In this document: piece after piece, positions 59,643 to 64,000 of the stretch
Layout: every line of letters starts with the position of its first letter
Numbering within the stretch: position 1 is the stretch's first letter
Assembly: GCA_042408965.1 (NCBI GenBank)
Contig: JBHOQN010000172.1
Coordinates: 35,947-99,946, forward strand
Direction: 5' to 3'
Length of the DNA stretch: 64,000 bases
DNA from: Thermogemmatispora sp042408965
Lineage (GTDB): Bacteria > Chloroflexota > Ktedonobacteria > Ktedonobacterales > Ktedonobacteraceae
Translations under genes and position numbers: made by a program
Notes under the pieces: model-generated
Database searches by the model: none
The model's input: only the letters and a program-made list of their open reading frames with translations
Told to the model about the DNA's origin: nothing

Positions 59643-59951
59643 CACCAGCCTGGGGGAGCCCGGAGAAGGATGGCTCCCCCACCTCTTCTCAAGACGCATA
59701 CGGTACCCACCTATCCCTTCAAATACTATATTGAAGTTTATATATTTGCAATACTCCGTACAATGTATTTAGGCGTTCAGGTTACAACTACGCTTTAAAC
59801 GTATTTTGTCCGGGCGAGGCCAGACGCCTGAGGGCCACAAGAGAGGGGTACGCGGGTTCTCACCGGGCAGCGTTGTCAGGAAAAGCGAAGGGAACCTGAG
59901 CGCGGTAACACAGTCACACAACAAAAGGTACAAGAAAGGAAACGCACGTAC
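59643..59951. other. Intergenic region with lanA promoter signals
   Basis: 309 bp. It begins with the hairpin at 59651-59681, then an AT-rich segment with dyads: TTCAA/TTGAA at 59718-59735 and CAAATA/TATTTG at 59720-59748. The -10 region could not be fixed. An ATG-proximal AAGGAAA serves as the lanA ribosome-binding site. The AT-rich part suggests a regulated promoter. Confidence 0.5.
59651..59681 (+). terminator. Hairpin after lanT
   Basis: TGGGGGAGCC pairs with GGCTCCCCCA: 10-bp stem, 11-nt loop, no T-run. A similar hairpin follows lanM. Confidence 0.6.
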
Positions 59952-60200
59952 ATGAAGTTTGACATCGTTCGCGCATGGAAAGATGAAGCCTATCGCCAGA
60001 GCCTCAGCGAAGAGGAGCTCAGCCTGCTGCCTGAGAGCCCGATCGGTGAGGTAGAGCTGACCGATGCAGATCTGGAGGCCGTTCAGGGCGGTCACGGCAA
60101 CACCGACGAGTGCAATAACACGGTCGCCGTGCTTTGTCTGCAGTCCCTGGCGCTGCTCCTCAGCCTCTGCAACACCAACGCTGCTGGCGGCTGCCTCTAG
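59952..60200 (+). CDS. lanA: Type 2 lanthipeptide precursor (LanA)
   Basis: 82 residues. The leader (1-47) has the class II features EEELSLLPESPIG and VELTDADLEAVQGG, ending in the double-glycine site for the C39 protease. The core (48-82) is 35 residues starting HGNTDEC and ending AAGGCL. It holds four Cys (core positions 7, 15, 26, 34) and five Ser/Thr (4, 10, 18, 24, 28), so up to four (methyl)lanthionine rings can form, with one dehydrated residue left. The middle (LCLQSLALLLSLC) is very hydrophobic. A weak 4-bp stem with TTTT at 60210-60227 may attenuate read-through to lanM. Confidence 0.9.
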   Translation: MKFDIVRAWKDEAYRQSLSEEELSLLPESPIGEVELTDADLEAVQGGHGNTDECNNTVAVLCLQSLALLLSLCNTNAAGGCL

Positions 60201-60445
60201 CAGTCTCCGCCCCGTCTCAGGGGTTTTAGTATGGCCTGATCATCACCAACAGGGGGTTAGGATGCCTGACCACATCCTGACCCTCTGCTCACGCCTGAGA
60301 GTCTTGAGGGAGTTCCACGAGAGCACTGTCTCAACCAGGCTGCTCCAGCTTATCAACAGCCATCCATGCGAGCAAGTACGAGTAGTAGAAGAAGGAGGCG
60401 GCGCCGTTCTGCCCACCCCTGTTCTGCGCCGCATCGCGAGATTCG

Positions 60446-63400
60446 ATGAAAGAAACGAGAGCACCATCAGTTGCACATCTCCACGGTCGTTGGCAACACT
60501 CCTGCTGGTATCGCGCGCTGACGCTGAGCGAGCGTCTGGCCACACTCCGTCAGTCTCCAACGCAGGCGGAGCAGCTCTCAACCGGCGACCTGATACAGGC
60601 CCAGCAGCGATTGCAGCGCTGGAAAGAGCTGCCGGCTCTCAACGAGGAGGAAGGCCGTTTTAGCGCGCGTCTTGCGCTGGACGGGTTGAGCGAGGAAGAG
60701 CTGCTGACGCTGCTGGCAGAACCCGCAGAGGCCATTCAGGCACGCTGCCCTGAGCCTCCGCCCTGGCTGATCAACCTCAGCGCCGCCTTTGAGGCCGCCT
60801 ACACTGACGACCACGCACGCGATGATCACGAGGCTTCGCCGCTCGCAAGCATCGGTGAGGGGGGCCACACCCGCTCCTTCCTGCATCCGTTCATCCCCTT
60901 GATCAGGCAGGCCACACGGCGCCTCGCGGCCGGGGTTCAGAACCTGGCAGAGCGCTACGCCGAGCTACCCTTTGGGCGCGAGACGATCATCTCTCTGCTG
61001 ACCCGCAACCTTCCTGGCCTGCTACTCCCTCCCATCTCACGAGCGATCGTTCTGGAGCTGCATGTGGCCCGAGTTCAGGGGCGTCTGCAGGGCACAACGC
61101 CTGAGGAGCGCTTTCAGTATTTTCTAGAGCAACTGAGCCGGCGCGAAGAGACGTTGAGCTTTCTGGAAGAATATGTAGTGCTGGCGCGCTATCTTGTGGA
61201 GACGCTGGAGCGCTGGGTCAATTGCTCGATGGAGCTGTTGGAACGGCTCTGCATGGACTGGGAGGCGATCTGCAGAACCTTTATGGGGGCTGGCGAGGCC
61301 ACCGAGGCTGGTCAACTGGTCGAGGTGCACCAGGGCGCCGGCGATATGCATCGTGGCGGCCATAGCGTGATTCTGTTACGCTGGGATTCAGGCTTCCGTC
61401 TGGTCTATAAACCACGGGCGCTGGCAATCGATCGCCATTTTCAAGAGCTGCTGAACTGGATGAATGAGCAGGGCTTCGAGCCGGCTTTTCGCACGCTGAA
61501 GGTCCTTGACTGCGGCAGCTACGGCTGGGCTGAGTTCGTGAGCGCCCGCCAGTGCTCCTCTCAGGAGGAGATCGAGCGCTTCTATCAACGCCAGGGGGCT
61601 TATCTGGCCCTGCTCTATGCGCTGGAGGCCTCGGATTTTCATGCTGAAAATATCATCGCTGCTGGTGAACACCCGATGTTGATCGACCTGGAGACGCTCT
61701 TCTTGCCGCAGCTCAGCCAGCAGCTACCGCTTGTGCAGAGTTCGCCAGGCCTGGAAGCGATCGGGCACTCCGTGCTGCGTGTGGGTATCCTTCCCCAGCG
61801 CCTCTGGTCAAGTCAGGAGGGCGAGGGGATCGACATCAGCGGCCTGGGAGGGCAGGGCGGTCAGCTCTCACCACGCCCCGTACCAACCTGGAAGGGAACA
61901 GGTACCGATGACATGCGTCTTGCCAGTGAGCGCATCGAGTTACCCGCCAGAGACAATCGTCCGCGCCTCAACGATCAGGACATCAACGTCCTCGATTATA
62001 GTCAGAGCGTGATTGAGGGCTTCACACGCGCCTATCGCCTGCTGATGGAGCGCCGCGACGAACTCATGAACAGAGTGATTCCACGCTTCGCCCACGACGA
62101 GGTACGCTGCGTCCTGCGTCCGACGAAAATCTACACGCAACTGCTGGTCGACAGTCTGCACCCTAATGTGCTGCGCGATGCCCTGGAGCGCGAGCGTATC
62201 CTTGATCGCCTGTGGGCAACAACAGAGCGCATTCCCTACCTCGTCAGGGTGATTCCTGTTGAGCGCCACGATCTGCAACAGGGCGACATCCCTGTTTTCA
62301 CGACGACAGCTGACTCCATCGATCTGCTTACGGCGGAGGGTGAGCGTCTGTCTGCCTTCTTCGATGAGTCGGGGCTGGCCGTGGTCCGCCGACGGCTACA
62401 GGAACTGAGTGAACTGGATCTGGAGAAGCAGCTCTGGATCATTCGCGCCTCCTTCACCAGCATGATCGATGGGACCAATCCCCAGAGCTACACCCATCTG
62501 GAATTACGGCCGGCCCGGGCAAGCGCCACCCTGGAGCGCTTGCTGGCAGCCTCCTCAGCTATAGGAAATCGCATCCGTCAGTTCGCTATCTTCCACGGCA
62601 ATGAGGTGAGCTGGCTGGGCGTCACCCCGGTCAACAACCGCGAATGGCATCTGCTGCCAGCGGATGGCGATCTCTACAACGGGCTGGCAGGAATCGCGCT
62701 CTTCCTTGCCTATCTGGGCCAGATCAGTGGCGAAACACGCCACACCGAGCTGGCACGAGCGGCGCTCGCGACCATTCGCACCCAGATTATGCAGCGGAAA
62801 CACTTTCCGAAGGGCTATGGCGTCGGAGCCTTTAATGGTCCCGGCTCGCTGATCTACCTTTTCACCCATCTGGGATCTCTCTGGAACGAGCCAGCGCTCT
62901 ACCAGGAGGCCGAGAAGCTGGTCGCTCCGCTGGCCGAGGCTGTGGAGCGCGATCGCACCTACGATGTCATCGGGGGAGCTGCTGGCGCCATCGCGGTGCT
63001 CCTCAGCCTGCAGGCCGTGGTGCCATCGCAGGCAATCCTGGAGGCCGCCATCCATTGCGGCGATCATCTGCTGAAGCACGCGACCCCCATGCCTCAAGGT
63101 GGCTGCGGCTGGATCACCCCACGTCAGCAAGCGGCCCTGGCCGGTTTCGCCCATGGCAATGCTGGCATCGCCCTCTACCTGCTACAACTGGCACACGCCA
63201 GCGGAGAAGCACGCTTCGAGCAGGCTGCACGGGCCGCGCTGGCATACGAGCGCAGTCTTTTTTCAGCCACACGGCAGAACTGGCTCGATCTGCGCCCACG
63301 GCTGCGCGCTGTGAAGCAGGAGAATGGTGAGAAGTATATGGTCGCCTGGTGCCATGGTGCTCCCGGCATCGGCCTCTCGCGCCTGGCCATGCTGGGGCTG

Positions 63401-63751
63401 CTCGATGATCCCCAGCTCTACGAGGAGATTCGGGTTGCGCTACGCACTACTCTGACTCAGGGCTTCGGCATCAACCACTCCCTCTGTCACGGAGATCTGG
63501 GAAACCTGGACATTCTGGCCACGGCGGTACAGAAGTTGCCCGGCGAGCCGTTCGGTGGCGAGCACATCCCCCGCATCGCCGCGGCACTCCTGGACAATAT
63601 CGAAACGCAGGGCTGGGTCTGCGGCGTGCCCTTCGGCGTTGAGACGCCCGGCCTGATGACCGGTCTGGCCGGCACAGGCTACGCGCTCCTGCGCCTGGCG
63701 GTCCCGGAGCGCGTCCCCTCGGTACTCCTGCTGGCGCCTCCCCAGAGCTAG
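60446..63751 (+). CDS. lanM: Type 2 lanthipeptide synthetase LanM
   Basis: 1101 residues. The ATG at 60446 is the only usual start before an in-frame stop at 60386; its ribosome-binding site is weak. The N-terminal half is the DUF4135 dehydratase: GDMHRGGHSV (Asp300, His302), YKPR (322-324), DFHAENI (His399, Asn402) and IDLETLF (Asp414, Glu416). The C-terminal half is a LanC-like cyclase with GFAHGNAGI (His903), WCHGAPGIGL (Cys969, His970) and SLCHGDLGN (Cys1014, His1015), where the two Cys and one His bind zinc. It dehydrates Ser/Thr and adds Cys thiols to form rings. A 10-bp hairpin follows at 63782. Confidence 0.95.
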   Translation: MKETRAPSVAHLHGRWQHSCWYRALTLSERLATLRQSPTQAEQLSTGDLIQAQQRLQRWKELPALNEEEGRFSARLALDGLSEEELLTLLAEPAEAIQARCPEPPPWLINLSAAFEAAYTDDHARDDHEASPLASIGEGGHTRSFLHPFIPLIRQATRRLAAGVQNLAERYAELPFGRETIISLLTRNLPGLLLPPISRAIVLELHVARVQGRLQGTTPEERFQYFLEQLSRREETLSFLEEYVVLARYLVETLERWVNCSMELLERLCMDWEAICRTFMGAGEATEAGQLVEVHQGAGDMHRGGHSVILLRWDSGFRLVYKPRALAIDRHFQELLNWMNEQGFEPAFRTLKVLDCGSYGWAEFVSARQCSSQEEIERFYQRQGAYLALLYALEASDFHAENIIAAGEHPMLIDLETLFLPQLSQQLPLVQSSPGLEAIGHSVLRVGILPQRLWSSQEGEGIDISGLGGQGGQLSPRPVPTWKGTGTDDMRLASERIELPARDNRPRLNDQDINVLDYSQSVIEGFTRAYRLLMERRDELMNRVIPRFAHDEVRCVLRPTKIYTQLLVDSLHPNVLRDALERERILDRLWATTERIPYLVRVIPVERHDLQQGDIPVFTTTADSIDLLTAEGERLSAFFDESGLAVVRRRLQELSELDLEKQLWIIRASFTSMIDGTNPQSYTHLELRPARASATLERLLAASSAIGNRIRQFAIFHGNEVSWLGVTPVNNREWHLLPADGDLYNGLAGIALFLAYLGQISGETRHTELARAALATIRTQIMQRKHFPKGYGVGAFNGPGSLIYLFTHLGSLWNEPALYQEAEKLVAPLAEAVERDRTYDVIGGAAGAIAVLLSLQAVVPSQAILEAAIHCGDHLLKHATPMPQGGCGWITPRQQAALAGFAHGNAGIALYLLQLAHASGEARFEQAARAALAYERSLFSATRQNWLDLRPRLRAVKQENGEKYMVAWCHGAPGIGLSRLAMLGLLDDPQLYEEIRVALRTTLTQGFGINHSLCHGDLGNLDILATAVQKLPGEPFGGEHIPRIAAALLDNIETQGWVCGVPFGVETPGLMTGLAGTGYALLRLAVPERVPSVLLLAPPQS

Positions 63752-63781
63752 CCGGGCAGGTCCGTCGCGCCAGCAATAATC

Positions 63782-63808
63782 GGGGGAGCAGAGCGTCGCT
63801 GCTCCCCC
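63782..63808 (+). terminator. Hairpin after lanM
   Basis: GGGGGAGCAG, 7-nt loop, CTGCTCCCCC. Same style as the hairpin after lanT (GGGGGAGCC). No T-run. Confidence 0.6.
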
Positions 63809-63821
63809 ATGAGGGGTTCCA

Positions 63822-63841
63822 CAAAAGCAACGTTGCTTTTG
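63822..63841. repeat. 20-bp perfect palindrome
   Basis: CAAAAGCAAC followed directly by its complement GTTGCTTTTG, with no loop. It lies between the lanM hairpin and the IS-like element. It could be a protein-binding site or part of the element's end. Confidence 0.6.
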
Positions 63842-63928
63842 CAATCATCACGCACCAGGCTCATCATATAGGCGCAGGAGACCCCCGCCTTCAGGCGTGG
63901 GGAGGAATGCGCCCCCTCCTTTCTGTGC

Positions 63929-63958
63929 TTGACCATCGCCTGACATATATGATATGCT
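63929..63958 (+). promoter_or_regulatory. Promoter for the tnpB-like gene
   Basis: TTGACC, 18-nt spacer, TATGCT. The predicted start falls near 63965, the first base of the ATG, so the mRNA may be leaderless. Confidence 0.4.
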
Positions 63959-63964
63959 ATGTGC

Positions 63965-64000
63965 ATGGATAGGACGATCGTCGTACAACTCAACCCGACA
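63965..64000 (+). CDS. TnpB-like protein, first 12 codons (cut by window edge)
   Basis: ATG at 63965 opens a frame reading MDRTIVVQLNPT up to the edge. The V-x-L-x-P-T pattern matches the usual N-terminus of IS200/IS605 OrfB/TnpB, and the upstream IS-type hairpin fits. Only 12 codons are visible, so the call depends on context. Confidence 0.45.
   Translation, partial: MDRTIVVQLNPT

Larger units (their letters stand above)
63882..64000 (+). mobile_element. Left part of an IS200/IS605-type element (tnpB-type), cut by window edge
   Basis: A hairpin (CGCCTTCAGGCG core with flanking CCCC/GGGG, 63882-63902, one bulged T) of the kind found next to tnpB genes is followed by a promoter and a tnpB-like start. 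Outer boundary is not defined. No tnpA is visible in the window. Confidence 0.5.

Noticed and set aside
63748..63993. 81-codon minus-strand frame containing AHSSPRLKAGVSC
   Set aside because: This phrase arises from translating the IS hairpin region; it is a common false gene next to tnpB.
1..64000. CRISPR arrays and tRNA/rRNA genes
   Set aside because: No regularly spaced repeats and no tRNA T-arm patterns outside the tmRNA were seen by eye; a computed scan would be needed to exclude them fully.

Overview
The window reads as a stretch of chromosome from a GC-rich, probably monoderm and thermophilic member of the Chloroflexota, most like the Ktedonobacteria (Thermogemmatispora-type). This is an inference. 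It rests on the gene content (TIR/NB-ARC/TPR protein, DUF2079 and DUF4388 proteins, type 2 lanthipeptide genes, E1/E2 keto-acid dehydrogenase, CrtC/AttH-like lipoprotein), the strong preference for GC-ending codons and the absence of outer-membrane genes. No rRNA or tRNA gene is visible, so the placement is not proven.

Layout. 0-11 kb: a cut-off GAF protein, a lipoprotein/MMPL transporter pair, smpB, a hotdog thioesterase, an MFS transporter, a GNAT acetyltransferase and an ABC exporter, then a small gene behind a consensus promoter. 11-16 kb: a moxR / DUF58 / transglutaminase operon on the minus strand. 16-26 kb, plus strand: acylphosphatase, gatC-gatA, a D,D-carboxypeptidase, a metallophosphoesterase with a large acidic insert, a peptidyl-tRNA hydrolase fused to a sugar-isomerase-like TIM barrel, and mfd. 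26-33 kb, minus strand: DUF4388 protein, an unrecognised proline-rich protein, and an overlapping polyprenol-sugar/glycan operon (GT2, flippase-like, DUF2079). 33-38 kb: GDPD, a TIR-NB-ARC-TPR protein, a FlK-like thioesterase and the tmRNA gene. 38-42 kb: E1alpha-E1beta-E2 operon and a CBS/zinc-ribbon protein. 42-50 kb: an FMN alpha-hydroxy-acid oxidase, a SufR-like regulator divergent from a DUF2231-Rieske membrane protein across an operator-like palindrome, a HTH protein, a gene-poor stretch, a C39-like protein and a Toprim primase-like protein.

50-64 kb is the most distinctive part. Acetoacetyl-CoA synthetase is followed by a complete pqqABCDE set, including a 28-residue PqqA. After a DUF2630 gene and a strong terminator comes a lanthipeptide locus: a short HlyD-like protein, a C39 peptidase/ABC exporter with a 120-residue basic N-terminal extension, an 82-residue precursor with a GG leader and a four-cysteine core, and a LanM synthetase. 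Two peptide-derived (RiPP) pathways therefore lie side by side. The right edge enters what looks like an IS200/IS605-type tnpB element.

How genes fit together: smpB and ssrA, both present but 33 kb apart, make the trans-translation pair. gatCA lacks gatB here, and the dehydrogenase operon lacks an E3 gene here. No PQQ-dependent dehydrogenase and no lanthipeptide immunity genes are visible in the window.
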